DNA of 64,000 bases from Zhengitettix transpicula (GCA_037074705.1 CM073591.1:136345032-136409031), one strand, 5' to 3'; counted from the stretch's first letter, positions 1-12,010 are shown. Made by a program: numbers and translations. The notes: generated by a model not told the origin, from the letters alone.

Positions 1-443
1 AACACACGAGTTGGAATAAGTGATAATTTCTTAAGTAATAAATTGAAACATCGAATTGTAGTATTTCTTCATGCAACACTTAATAATCTTCACTAATCAA
101 TACGCCAATAATTATATTGAGTAACAGCTATTGTCATAGATTTACAGAATGCTCCTCTGGCGTCCTTTGTGTATATCTTTTTCTTCAGTGCAAAGCTATA
201 TAAAAGGTTAATGGTTAACAAATCAAGTATATATTGCATCTACAAAGTGCGTTACCGCACTTCATCGTAATTCTTACGAAGTTATAACACATAAATTCGA
301 CTAATAATGCATTCATAACAGTGCTCAACATGTATCTTGTTTCACCAATAACAATAGTGTGACTTTATGCAGATTTTTGTCCTGTTTTCATATATGTATT
401 TGGAATTTCTCCATCGCTCGCAGTAGATTTTAAAAAACGTTAG
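1..443. other. AT-rich sequence, nothing recognised
   Basis: No coding frame, RNA gene or repeat recognised here. It runs up to the 5' edge of the first family A repeat. Confidence 0.5.
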
Positions 444-817
444 ACCTTGGGCATACGGTAAGAGTTGTTCTCTGTTCCCATTGGAACAGTCGGCCAGCTG
501 CCTCCTAAAAAGGTCGAGGTTCGGAGAAGGGAATGCTGCGTCCCCACAGCAAACTCTTCACCCGCTATCGGAAGGGCGTAGGACAAGTACCCAATGCCCG
601 ACCTACCTGATGCATGTTTTTCTAGGGTTTTCCCTACATTACCTTTAGGCGAATGCCGCGTAGGATCCTTAAAATATAGCCCGGGGACCCTAGTTAACCC
701 TTGGCTATTTTCCTCTACCCTTCCGCATCCCCCCTTTCAAATCCCTTCCTATGCTATTAAAGGGGAGTTGCCACCACGTGGATTACCCTCATGTAGCCTT
801 TTACCCTAAAAAAAATC
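444..817 (+). repeat. Family A retroposon copy A1a (3' two thirds)
   Basis: The sequence starts inside family A at the conserved CCTTGGGCATACGGTAAGAG block and runs to the family's 3' end, TTTACCCTAAAAAAAA. It is followed without a gap by the 5' part of another copy (A1b), giving a head-to-tail dimer. The methionine-initiated frame at 594-809 is open only because the repeat is GC-rich; the same frame recurs in other copies and I do not call it a gene. Confidence 0.85.
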
Positions 818-1001
818 TCTCGCAGGTGAACCTTCCCAGAGAGCTCTGGCGGAGGCTACCTATTGGGATGCCTTCACATCTCTCTGGTTTTTTGAACTAA
901 GGTTCCCCACATGCCGAGGCACTTCGGCCTATTTTGAGAGGTGTATGTCGTCCCGGGGTCGCAGACCTTGGGCATACGGTAAAAGTTGTCCGCTATTCCA
1001 C
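818..1001 (+). repeat. Family A retroposon copy A1b (5' third)
   Basis: It begins TCTCGCAGGTGAACCTTCCC directly after the A tail of A1a and continues through the GAGGTGTATGT block to the GTCCGCTATTCC block, where similarity stops. It therefore carries the part A1a lacks at its start. The two pieces together resemble a tandem dimer joined tail to head. Confidence 0.8.
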
Positions 1002-1473
1002 AAGTAAATTCTGTGAAACATGGCCTGTATATGAAAGTGTTAAACAATAATCGAGTGTGTACGAGCCCTCTTCTTTTTCGCACAGCAAAACGATAAGGTA
1101 AATTAAAGAATTTATTATATGTAAACCCAACAGTAAATGATATTTATCGTCAGATTCAATATTTTATTATGTATTAAGAATTTTCTCATTTTGGAAATTG
1201 TAATTGTTTGTCGTAAATATTCTTTATTGGAGGCCCGATAGTCGGCGCTGAGATCAAACCGTGGCATATTTTCAAATTTTTACCAACATGTAATATAATT
1301 TCAAAAATTATAATAATATGATTTAAATAAATTAACTTTTTTGTATATTTTAAACTCTGATCTTTTTAATTAAAATATAATCGTTTAATTTTAATTTTCT
1401 TATATATAATCTCAATTAATAGTAATTATTATATTTTGGGGCAAATTAATTTGTAATTTAATAGTAATTTAAA
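1002..1473. other. AT-rich sequence beside U1, possibly internal U-element DNA
   Basis: No gene seen. If U1 is an LTR read on the minus strand, the DNA at about 1200-1520 lies on the internal side of its primer-binding-like site and could be remaining leader sequence. It is too AT-rich to support a coding call. Confidence 0.35.
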
Positions 1474-2506
1474 TGTAATTACTACAATTAATAATTGGTT
1501 AATTAATTTAATGAATTTGAAGAATTCGAGCCCCAGGTTGTGGAAGCCAAATTGTAATATTTAAATGAAAGGCTTTAATTAAATAAAAGAATTAATATAA
1601 TTTACAAACAATATTTATTTATTTTGTGGCAATAACTCAAAACAATTACAATTTAAAATATTAAATCTCAGGGCCTTCACTGGGTTTTATAATGGACACA
1701 ACAATTTGATTTAAAAATCTTATTAACAAACAAATCATATTTACCTAAACAATACGTCGATAGAAATAAACTAAAAAGAAAATAAATTAACTTGACAATT
1801 AAAATAGAACGAAATCTGACTTCTATCCTTTAATTACGTTTACATAAATCATTAATGTCGTATTTTGTTACTCACATCTGTCCAGCTGGTTCCAGCATTC
1901 CTTTTGTTTCGGGAGTACACTATTGCAAAAATTTTACACTGATTCGAATATTGGCTCACAGATTTTACACTCTTGAAGTCCACCTTGATAGGCTCCCAGG
2001 TACTCGGATGATCCTCCTTTTTGTCAGCTATCTGATAACTGCTCGCCTTATATGAATCCTGTGATTCATAGATTTGCTAGTATTTTTACCGCTTGGGACT
2101 TAAACTGCAACTTTACTATTTCTGGCTGGCTATGGACGTAAACTGCTGACTTCCTTTCCTGGCTGACTACAAACGTAAAACTGCTTTTACTTAGCAAGTT
2201 TCGATGTAATGCTTCCGTGAATGTTTTACTTTGTCTTCAACTCACAACTTTGTCTAATAATAATACATTAAACGACGGTTAGTCTCTGCTCTAGTATCAC
2301 TTGTTCGGTCCTCTGAAATGTCACGGCACCAACCAACTCTGTTAAATTCTAGTCATCAACTGAACTATCGTCTCGAGTTTTAGCGCATATACGCCATTTT
2401 CGACTTTTCGACAAAGGCGGCTACCTTCATTGTTGCTTTGGAAGCTCCTGTCGCTACAATTAAATTTTATTAAAACCAATTGATGGTCTAATTAATTGGC
2501 ATTACA
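1474..2506 (-). mobile_element. U1: solitary LTR-like unit
   Basis: The right end ATTACA at 2501-2506 abuts a TA tract. The left end is placed at a TGTAATTAC and is uncertain because no TA tract flanks it. Read on the minus strand, it has the family's splice-donor-like GTGAGTAAC (1867-1875), the CCCAGTGAAGGCCCTGAGA island near 1670-1690, an inner ATTACA at about 1552-1557, and a primer-binding-like block at about 1527-1548 resembling the tRNA-Lys type. The inner 1552-2506 segment is the LTR proper in this reading. Confidence 0.7.
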
Positions 2507-2534
2507 ATATATATATATAGATATATATATATAT
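2507..2534. repeat. (TA)n tract between U1 and U2
   Basis: Nearly pure TA dinucleotides with one AGA interruption separate U1 and U2, which face each other with their 5' ends. Confidence 0.9.
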
Positions 2535-4079
2535 TATAATACCAATTAAACAGGCTATTAATTGTTTTTAATATAATTTATTTTTTGGCGGTACGGGTTC
2601 TTAAAGACGACAATTGCAGCGGGTCTTTCTTTGTTAACAATGGAGACTGGAGGCCGCGCGTTTAGAGAACTCAGCCTGGGTCGAGTTTTTTTTTTTTTTT
2701 TAGGGCAACAGGCTACATGAGGGTGATCCACATTGGGCAACTCCCCTTTAATAGCATAGGAAGGGATTAGAAAGGGGGGATGCGGAAGGGTAGAGGAAGG
2801 TAGCCAAGGGTTAACTAGAGCCCCCGGGCTATGGTTTAAGGATCCTACCCGGCATTCGCCTAAAGAAATGCAGGGAAAACCCTAGAAAAACCTGCATCGG
2901 GTAGGTCGGGCATTGGGTACTTGTCCCACGCCCTTCCGATAGCGGGAGAGGAGTTTGCTGTGGGGACGCAGCATTCCCTTCTCCGTGCCTCGACCAGTTT
3001 AGGAGGCAGCTGGCCGACTATTCCAATAGGAATAGCGGACAACTCTTGCCGTATGCCCAAGGTCTGCGACCCCGGAACATACACCTCTCAAAACAGACCG
3101 AGGTGCCTCGGCATGTGGGAACCTTAGTTCAAAAAAACCAGAGAGATGTGAGAGCATCCCCAAAGGTAGCCCCCGCCAGAGCTCTCTGGGTTCCGATCCG
3201 CCTGGGTCGAGTCTACGTCGAGCCTGGGTCTAGAAAGGATACATAAAAGAGTCTGCGAGAGATACAATACAGTAAATTATCCTAATCTAAAAGCATGAAT
3301 AGGGCTATCCAGGAAGTCCGACGGCGATATATAATAGTTTACATAAAACGCAAGTAAACAGTTTTGACGGAAAATCGCAATTTAGAAGCAGAAGTTTTGC
3401 TTCACAAACTGAACTAATTTTCGCATAGAGAGACTTCAAGTAGACCTACGTCCGAGGGCTGACTGAGGGGCGGCTAAACCAAGTTCCAGGATAAAAGAGA
3501 TCGAGAGTAACGACCGCGTGTGTGCAAAATCTAAAGTGTAGAATCAGTGAAAAAATGGCCTGTTTATTATTAATAATTGTTAACGATAATTAAAGGGTAT
3601 GGTCAGATTTCGTTCGCGTTTATCTTTTCATTTATTTTCTATTATTTCTCGTATTTAATGTTGTATTCCGTTAACTTCAATGAGTTTTGATTGTTAATGT
3701 TTCAGTTCATTAGATTGTATTTGTTCTTACTATCAAACCCAGTGATGACCCTGAGATAAAGAGAAATTCGACATAGTTGATTGTAAAAAAATATAAAGCT
3801 GTATTTTCATAGAACGCCACGAATTAATAAAATAAAATTGAAATTTTTGTTTGTTAAATTCATTGATTTCGGCGTGCAAAGCAGGGCTTATAATGTGTAA
3901 TTATCAACAATAAATTTTTAAATCATAATAATTTTGTTAATTATTCCTATTTAATTAAGACCACCTTTTAAATAATTACATAAATTGGCGTCTTCAACGT
4001 GTGGCTAACTATCATTCAATTTTTGATTAATTTTTTTGTTTAAGTATTTCTTTTAATTAATGACTTTTTAATTATTACA
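2535..4079 (+). mobile_element. U2: LTR-like unit interrupted by family A copy A2
   Basis: The unit starts TATAATACCAATTAAACAGG (first G of TGTAAT changed to A) and ends ATTATTACA at 4079. Both flanks are TA tracts. It is the closest relative of U9 in reverse complement. A TATATAAT box is at 3328-3335, an AATTAAAGG poly(A) signal near 3590, and the CAAACCCAGTGATGACCC island near 3736. The block that carries the splice donor in U9 is missing here, probably by deletion near 3560. A primer-binding-like TTGGCG...ACGTGTGGC is at 3985-4005, 74 bp inside the end. A2 splits it at 2686-3199. Confidence 0.85.
2686..3199 (-). repeat. Family A retroposon copy A2 with 12-bp TSD
   Basis: The copy lies antisense inside U2. 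Its oligo(T) start at 2686 is the complement of a poly(A) tail. The flanks repeat GCCTGGGTCGAG exactly at 2674-2685 and 3200-3211, a 12-bp target-site duplication. Poly(A) plus a variable-length duplication is the signature of LINE-machinery integration. A frame (2921-3127) that reappears in several other copies is open on the strand opposite the tail. Confidence 0.95.
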
Positions 4080-4101
4080 ATATATATATATATATATATA
4101 T
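4080..4101. repeat. (TA)n tract shared by U2 and U3
   Basis: A pure TA run of 22 bp sits directly between the ATTACA end of U2 and the TGTAAT end of U3, so the two units converge on one microsatellite. Confidence 0.95.
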
Positions 4102-5424
4102 TGTAATAAACAACCGGTTTCCTTATTAATTTGCCCCACGTTGTGGTAGCCAAAATGTAATAATTAAATATGATAGGCTTTTAAATGAAAAATTATAGAC
4201 TTAAAAACAAACAAATTTTATTTATCAAAAATTATCAATTTACAATTTAATTTTATAAAAAGGATCTCAATCTCTCATGGGTCTTTACTGGGTTAGATAA
4301 CGGACAGAACATTTATCTTAATCAAAGAACCCAACATTTATCTTTAAATTAAAAAGAAATATTTATTCGTCTAGTACATAGACGAAATTAAATTATTGAC
4401 AAACTTATTCTACCAGATTGATTTTAAATTTAAAGAGTTTATTTTATTAACACAAAAGAAAAGAACGTTATCTGACTGTATCTTTTAATTCCGTTTGCAC
4501 ATATTAATACCATTAAATTTCAACCTACGATTACTCAGGAAAATTTGGCTCGTTCGTACACACACACTTTATATACTAGACGTTTTAAACACTGACTCTA
4601 ACACACACTGTTGGTTCGACGATAGCTGGTTCTCCGTTCGTGAAGGACATATCACTTGCTCGTGGTGAAAACTACTCGACGCTGGATGCAGTGTCCTGGT
4701 CTCCTACCATCGAAGACAGTGGTCTAATTTTGATATTACAACAGATTAGACTTCAGCATAAAAAAAATGTTTATCGTTGATTAATTTTGCTATTTCTCTC
4801 CTCCCTTAAACGATGTCTGTCTTAGTCATTCTTTGGTGTTCGCAGCATACCTATCTCACTCACAATTTTCCATTCTCGGTGCTCGCCGTACGCCTCCACA
4901 ACTCTAACTCCAACACTCAACATTTTCAAAAGCCGCTCTTGCTTATATATCTCAGGCCCTTCCTTTTTCCTTTGTTCCAAAACTACGTCGCAACTGCCCG
5001 ATGACAGTTTCCTCCATTATCCCGAGATTTACATTCTGCAGCGGCAGTTGCTTAGTTAGGAAATATCTAGCCACTCTGTCTTGTCCCAAAGCCGACAATC
5101 GAGGCAGGTCTATTTTGTATTTACACCCTCAATTACTTTGGACATGTCTTCTCACCCCCGCACGCACGTGTGCTGTTCTAAATTCTCCAGACCGCCCAAA
5201 CTGCATCCTCAATCCTAAGTAAACAACATTACAAACTGTTCTTTGAACTTTCCAGGCCATTAATCAGAAACAATGCCTGCCTTAACAGATTTATCTTGCG
5301 ACAGGCCACCCGCATGTGCCTTGCTCTGAATTCTCAATACCAATCCTAAGTACACAACATTACAACTTCCTCTGTCGGCCAAAACCATTAATCTGAAACA
5401 ATGCCTTTCCTTCAAGGCATTACA
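4102..5424 (-). mobile_element. U3: LTR-like unit, long subfamily
   Basis: Ends are TGTAATAAACAACCGG and GGCATTACA. It is the reverse-complement relative of U7 and, more distantly, U4. A primer-binding-like block is at 4133-4154, 31 bp inside the outer end, and an inner ATTACA lies just beyond it (about 4156-4161). The island equivalent to GGTCTTTACTGGGTT is near 4280. The splice-donor position reads GTAGGT instead of GTRAGT. A direct duplication with a period of about 127 bp (CAATCCTAAGTA...ACAATGCCT) lies at about 5210-5410. Frames at 4813-5222 are not supported as genes. Confidence 0.85.
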
Positions 5425-8185
5425 ATATCGAAACGTCAGTAGACAAGAAACATTTCATAAAAAAACTGTTACAGATTTTGAATATCGGAAAAGAAACTTC
5501 CTGGTACGGTATTGCAGCTACGAGACACAACCTGAAATAATCAAGAAGCTCTGTATTCCTAGTTTCGAGAAAAAACGAGGATTCAGCGGAGAACAACATC
5601 TACTTATGCAGACAATAAATATATTGATCGTCCTTTACCTACAAGTTTTTAAGCTTTTTAGAAGTTATACTAGAACAGTTTTACTTTTGTGGGTAAGTCA
5701 TGGCTCGGCAAATAACATGCCACATGAAAGAACCAGCTTTGCAACCTCATTTCCTTCTAGCTATTTTCAGGATCGATTTCATGTAATCCTATGAACGCTC
5801 TAGGCGAATTTTGGGGCATATATTGACGCAATCTCATCAGACTCCCAGAGCATCAAGAGTATATTACTTCGTGGCAATCCGTGTCAAATCATGTGAGAGT
5901 CGTTCTAAAAGCTGCCAGTATGTTCCACAAGTGTATGGGGTATTTTATTTTGCGGTTTTTTGCGAGAGAAGCTTAGTTTTATTTCCTCATTGGATAGATT
6001 ATCTGAAAATAATCATCACAATCTTATCCATACTCTATGTTTCTTCATTTATTCTTCAAAACATTTCTATACTTTACTCTAAATTTGTGACGATAGATTA
6101 TACTGTTTAAGTTTTCATAGAAATACATATGCAATCAAAATGTTTGCGAGTGTAAAAAGAGAAAGTCATACTCTGTTTATATTTGATTTGTTACTACAAT
6201 TATCCTGCTGGTATACGTTTTCTTAAATTGACGAAACACTAAATATTATCAGCAATTTCTCAAATACCCACGTTTTACTAGTCGAACCATTATACTTTGC
6301 ACAAAATCTTTTCGTAAAACTTTTTTGGCGCAAGGATGAATAAGTCAGTTTAATAAATACCGACATACACGTCGGTTTCGCCTGAACTACGTATGGTTCA
6401 GGAAATAGTGAAAAATGATCTCATAAATTACAGGTGATCCATAGACATCCCAGCCATAGGTTGTACCTCAAATCTCGGAACAATTTAACGCTTAGAAGTA
6501 ACCAAACATAATGGCCAAATTTTCAAAGAAAATGTTTATTAATTTACAATATATTTAATAACAATAAATCACTACGTACCATCCCTAAGTTGAGACTTCT
6601 TCAGGTGAACAATAAAAAGAAGATACCTTAATTTTTTATTAATCTAATTTTTCTTCAAATATATTCAATATTCTAAGACTAAAATTCTAAGAAAGAATAT
6701 TCCCATGAGTTGGAAAAGTGTCACTTTAAATATTCTATTCTAATATTTTCAGTGTTCAGGTCCAAATAAGTTATTTAATATGCATAAAATAATTTTGAAT
6801 AAGTTATAAAAACCATTGCTTTTAAGTAATAGAATATTAAAGATCATTAAAAAAGTTTTAATTACAACAATAGTTAATCGCTAAAGTCCCACTGTATTTG
6901 ACATTTACGTCATATATATAGATGAGGATAAATATTACTGAACACTATTATTGCTCAATAATATTTTGATGTTAGTTTAAACCCACAGCATCAACTCACG
7001 ATGTTATTGTAGTGTACGTTATACACTAATAAACTGAGAAACTTTACCTTGAGACTAAAGGCTATCGTAGAATTACCTAACACGGGAACTTTTAATCCAT
7101 TCCTGTGAAAGGAAGAACAAAGTGCAGATATAGCGGCATTTTTGCGGATTATAATAATAATATTTTAAATGTGGCTCCTAGTGAAATCATTAATAATTAA
7201 GAAACATAAGAATAATTTTCTAATAAAAATTCCACATAAAATATGTAAGGGTCAGCAATCCAGAGTATTTTATAGATAGAATATAAAATAATATTAAGGT
7301 AAGCAGTTCTATTAATTAAAAAAGATAAGTAAAAAAATTATTTAGCGAGATGAATGAATGCCATTACTGGTGAAAAATTAGATACGGGGTGCTGGAAGAG
7401 ATAACTATATCAGTTGTTAACAGAATTTGGTTTTATTTAAGTCTATCACTATATTTTAATTATCAGGTTTTTTCAAAATATCTCTGAAATACAAAAGGCC
7501 GACATACCTTTATTATTGACAATATTGGATAAATTACATATAAATAAACAGTTCATTAAAACATAAGATAATAGATAATATATCACTATAAACGGTGATT
7601 GTAATTAAAATATTTTGTAATATAATCGTATTTATGCATCGCTTATAACAGCAAATTGTTTTTCGGAATTTAATTTAAACCTCGATGTCATAAATTTTTT
7701 CTTAAAGCCACTTATAATTATTTTTTAGCTCCATCGTTTTTTTTCAACAGTAGGCTAAGATTGACAGTTTGCTAATGATCGTATCGTCCACCCAATACCA
7801 AAGCTGTCACATTTCCAGTATTTTTCAGTATTGCTCCATCTTGCTTACCAACATCAATTAATTTATGTATATTTTCTTATTATTTTTTACGTATTTTCGT
7901 ATTGTGTTTCCCAAATTAGATAGAAAACGGTTAAGCAAAGAAGTCAACTGACAAGCAAAATAAATATTGATGAACTTGTGTCACGTAGTAGTGGTCCAAG
8001 TTGCAAAGTATAGATTAAATTCAATTTTTTTGATATTATAGTTCTAGATGTACAGAAACTAAAATGAAGAATGAAAATTTGACTTCATGATGAGAATAAT
8101 TCTAAAACTTCAATTATTTGACCTTTGGAAAGAGTTAAAATTAAAAAATTTACGTCTGAATGAAAATAATTAATAATAAAGCTAG
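5425..8185. other. AT-rich sequence, no gene recognised
   Basis: The longest open frame (5811-6110) has no recognisable domain and base usage like its surroundings. I see no repeat match to the families described elsewhere in the window. Confidence 0.5.
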
Positions 8186-8399
8186 CCAATTCAGACAAAA
8201 AGGAAATATAAATACCACAAAACGTTTCTGGGATTCTTGTCCCTTTCGTCAGGTGGTAAGAAGAGCCTAGAGAAACACAACTGCACTGGTCAGTTGACAA
8301 CACTCAAAAGCTCTAGGCTCTTCTTAGCACCTGACGAAAGGAACAAGGATCCCAGAAACGTTGTATGGTGTTAATATTACCTCTTTTGTCTGTATTGGA
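8186..8399. repeat. Inverted pair of Penelope-type termini with hammerhead-like cores
   Basis: Arms 8186-8272 and 8311-8399 are inverted copies separated by 38 bp. Each arm holds the order CTGACGA, a short GGGA/TCCC-like stem, then GAAAC: right arm CTGACGA 8331-8337 and GAAAC 8355-8359; left arm, on the minus strand, CTGACGA 8246-8252 and GAAAC 8223-8227. The arms match the sequence following a Penelope-like coding relic at 54.4-54.9 kb. Hammerhead ribozymes are known from Penelope-like element terminal repeats. Confidence 0.7.
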
Positions 8400-9852
8400 T
8401 ATCATTATTATTCATTATTCTTTAAAAATTTAACTTGAATTTTTAACTTAAAATGTGTATATAGTGCAACAATAACTCACAATTTAAAATTAAACTTGTA
8501 GATGTTCGAGTTACGGGGAATTGTGAATTCAACTTCTGTTGTCAATATTTAATACAACGTTTACATTTATTTGCTGTAACAAAATGAAACTGGATGCGCC
8601 CTTCGTGGAGTTCTCGAAACGACGAGATTTTCCTAGAAGCTGGAACGGCATGTACAAGGGGTTTCTAATTTCTTCCACTGGATTCTATTGGAGCAATTAT
8701 GGTAAATACTGCCAGACTATACATTGCTCATATCTGTCTGGCTCACAACTTCACAAAGGAACAATGACTTCCCATGTCCCACATCACTGCCTAACCTCTA
8801 TGTGTCCTACAACTAACTCCAATAAATATCTGCTAATTTTCTTCCATCTCCACCGACTTACTAACAAAATCACTAGTTTATAATTACTCCTCTTTACTCT
8901 TAATTCCTTCCTAAAACTTTAATCATTTAAATTGATTACGTCATGGCCAGGAGAAAACGCACAACATTATATTTTGGCACAATAAATGTAAGAAAGGTAA
9001 CGAACGATAAAGGCTTTCTGATAAATATCACTAGGATGGAACGAAATAATGTTCTAAAACTAGACTAATCAATTATTGGGAGAGATTCCAACTATTTATT
9101 TTATTAAAGCTAATTACATATGCTTCAGTGCAATTATTTACCTATCACTATTTTTTAACTCTAACAATATTTTTTTTAAAATACATTTAAACTATTCGTA
9201 TTCTTTTCAGCTACAGGAAACTCATTATATATTAAACCTCTATCAAACATCGTCCTTCTTAGATTTAAGATGCTCAATAATAAAAATCCGCCTTCCTGGT
9301 GTTATGATTAAGTACATCTAATTTTCTTTTAATAAAAATATTTAAATACTCGAGCAATTTTCCCTTATGTATTTTATTAGTTCACCAATTAATTATAAAT
9401 TTGAAATGTTTTAAAGATCCGCGTAATGTAAGAAATAATTGAAAAAATATTATCGAAACAAACTCGGATGTCAAAAACAATCGTATAAAATCAAATAAAA
9501 GTGATTAAACGAATGAACTCACCACAAATAATACAAAATAAATGGCTCTATTGTTTTAAACCCAGTTTAAGTCCGTCTTATAGGTAACTCTAATATTAAA
9601 ATTATTGCTTTTTTTACAGCCTAGTTGCCGATTATGTACACTATGAAATTTACTTTTTATGCAAATAGTTTTTCGCGAATTCAGTCCCATCTTAATCTTA
9701 ACGACTAGTCGTGAATTCTCTATAAGTCGGATGAAGAATATTCACATATTTCTCTCACATGTTCGGTTGTCATTACTGTGGGTTAAAAAAAATTATCATC
9801 GAGACAACACAACAACAGTCGCAACTTTACACACTTTTTTTAATTGATTTAT
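8400..9852. other. AT-rich sequence, no gene recognised
   Basis: Open frames such as 8539-8883 have no recognisable domain. Nothing else was identified. Confidence 0.45.
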
Positions 9853-10030
9853 TTATAGTCGCATCGACATCTCAGGTCATTAGCCACTCTTCATGGGTTT
9901 ACCTTGTAGGGGAACTAATTGACGAGTGTTTCTCTCACGTACACAAACATCCATGCCCTCGCCGGGATTCGAACCACGTACACCTGTTATGCGACGCAAA
10001 CCACAGGACGTCGGCTTTACAATGTAAATC
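9853..10030 (-). repeat. tRNA-derived SINE
   Basis: Read on the minus strand, it has a perfect B box GGTTCGAATCC (9965-9975 on the plus strand as GGATTCGAACC). An A-box-like TGGTTTGCGTCG lies upstream at 9992-10003. A conserved-looking tail follows, with GGCGAGGGCATGGATGTTTGTG. The head does not fold as a proper tRNA, so a SINE is more likely than a tRNA gene. The limits are approximate and no target-site duplication was found. Confidence 0.7.
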
Positions 10031-10243
10031 ACTTTAATCTGCATATCAGTGGCAACATTTCTTCCTTGTAGATCAAAAATTAATAATTTCATTATTTCCA
10101 ATAAAATTATTTTAATAACATCTTCTGAATTTTTTTCTCGCCTCAACAGATCAGTTTAAAAAACTTATTTTATTTTAGAGTTTCGTGTTGTCATGTGTGT
10201 TAATTGAATTTTAAACTGTTTCTAAACCTTTAAAATAAATTAT

Positions 10244-10270
10244 GAATGACTGTCGTGAATGACTGTCGTG
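10244..10270. repeat. Short direct duplication
   Basis: AATGACTGTCGTG occurs twice in a row. It is likely a local slippage product. Confidence 0.7.
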
Positions 10271-10312
10271 ATTAATAATTTTTTATTGATCTAGAATCAC
10301 ATATACTGTATA

Positions 10313-10696
10313 CCACTGTGAACAAAAAGTAAGGTGAATTTATTTATAAAATATAAATTCTTTATTTATTCCTACAAATCAACTTCATCCCCTTCAAAGT
10401 AATCCCCGTCCGATAAAACGCACTTTTTCCGACGCTTTTTCCAGTCCTCGAAACAGTCTTTTTCCGGTATAGCCTTCAAAGCCTTCTTCATTCGGTTTTT
10501 ATCTCCTCAATCATGTCAAAACGATGTCCCCGCTTGGCCTTTTGAGTTTGCTGAATAGCCAGAAGTCGCACGGAGCCAAATCAGGCAAATACGGTGGTTT
10601 TGGAACTATATGAGTCGAGTTTTTGGCAAAAAAGTCGCGAAGAACCAATGCAGTGTGACATGGTGCATTATCGTGATGAAGGAACCAATGCATGAG
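10313..10696 (-). pseudogene. Mariner 3' fragment, same family as 28.2-29.4 kb
   Basis: A terminal inverted repeat CCACTGTGAACAAAAAGTAA begins at 10313 after a TA. Minus-strand coding from about 10693 down to 10511 gives the C-terminal catalytic part of a mariner transposase: HHDNAPCH and, after 34 residues, LAPCDFW, the second and third Asp of D,D34D. Everything upstream of HWFLHHD is missing, so this is a 5'-deleted remnant of about 380 bp. Unlike the larger copy, this segment keeps Cys in NAPCH where the other copy has a stop. Confidence 0.9.
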
Positions 10697-10699
10697 TTC

Positions 10700-11890
10700 A
10701 AGAAAAGAAACGCGAAAGTAAATAATGGTACAAAGTTAACAGTCTGGACAGACTCAAAATATGTCTAAATAATATTTTTATTGGAGTAAGACATATAGTT
10801 TTTCAACGTATTCGATTGGATGACTGCAATTTAATGAATTAAATGAAGGGAGTAATGTATTTACATATTAAGACTACTAATTTGTTCTCATTACTTACGG
10901 AAATATAATAAAAGGACTTTTGCATTATTAAAATTATTACACTTAACATGACTTAGAACTAGATTGCCGTGGTCCAGAAACTTTAAATCTTATGAAGGAA
11001 TTAGTCTATTTAAATCTTTAGTAGGGAAAGTGAACTTTCCCTAGACGGCGGTTAAAGTATCCCAGGATGAAGTTCATGGAATGTTTGCTCCAAGTTGGTA
11101 ACTGAATTATCAGCAAGGTGATTGGATGATGCCGGCACTTCGGAAGTCACTCTTGTGCGCTGTGAGGGTGGCAGGTGACAGTCTCTTCTCTCCCCCCTCC
11201 CCCAACTTTCCCGATTCACCGCCACACAGTCCTCCCCCCTGCCGTTGAGCTTTCACCCACAGCATGATTCAATTATGCACAGCGAATTGATCCCTTCCTC
11301 GACACGTGACTGTTTGTGTCTAGAGAGGGGGGAATACATCCATGGCCAGAAATTGGCTGGAAACATACTGAAATATGGATTTGTCAGAAACCATTACTAC
11401 CGCCTAAAGGAATATTCATACTGTGTCTAACCAAACCACGTAATCCAATATTCCATAAATCTCCAATACGCGAAAGAATTCGTTGATTTAAAACTGCAAA
11501 ACGAAAGCTTATTGAAAATGAGTATGCCTGTCGTACTTTGACAAGAAAGAATAATTTTATACGAATTTATATTTTTAAAATCCTACAAGTACGGCAGTCA
11601 GAAACCTACCAGAAGGTAGTGATGCTAAGCTGACGTTGTCGTCATTAAGAATCAATTTATTAAACAATGATATAAATTTACACTCGCCCACAGACCGCTT
11701 TCTGAAAAAAAAAATCTTGAATATAGGGAGACAGTTTTACACTTGTTACTAGTCGTAAAGACTATGGTTAAGTTGAATTAAAGTAAAAATTAAAGTAATT
11801 AAAGTAAAAAATGTCGACCTCCCATGTAAGAATTGTGATTTGTAAAAATTGTAGGTAAGCCTGCACCATGTCTAATCAATGGAGGAATTT
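10700..11890. other. Unassigned sequence with a C-rich stretch
   Basis: No gene recognised. A CT-rich segment at about 11180-11245 stands out from the AT-rich surroundings, and GGGAAAGTGAACTTTCCC near 11026 is a small palindrome. Confidence 0.4.
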
Positions 11891-11894
11891 CGCA

Positions 11895-12010
11895 CGGGAT
11901 CTAGTCTACAGGGGTTGGCATTGTTTGAATAGCGTCCTCCGGGTAAGCGGGAGGTCCCGGGTTCGATTTCTGGTCCGGTCGACGTTTTCCCATCCTGTTG
12001 TATCATTCTG
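11895..12010 (+). repeat. tRNA-derived SINE fragment
   Basis: A B-box-like GGTTCGATTTC is at 11960-11970, preceded by a GC-rich hairpin-like tRNA arm (CCTCCGGGTAAGCGGGAGG). The A box is only weakly matched. The unit is probably truncated, with no duplication seen. Confidence 0.55.

Noticed and set aside
5811..6110. 99-residue open frame with a hydrophobic segment, considered as a small membrane protein
   Set aside because: No domain, no homologous pattern, AT-rich region; a chance frame of this length is expected in 64 kb.
8539..8883. 114-residue open frame considered as a gene
   Set aside because: No recognisable motif and composition like the surrounding non-coding DNA; no splice structure visible.
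9853..10030. tRNA gene on the minus strand
   Set aside because: A perfect B box is present, but the cloverleaf arms do not pair properly; the downstream conserved body fits a SINE.
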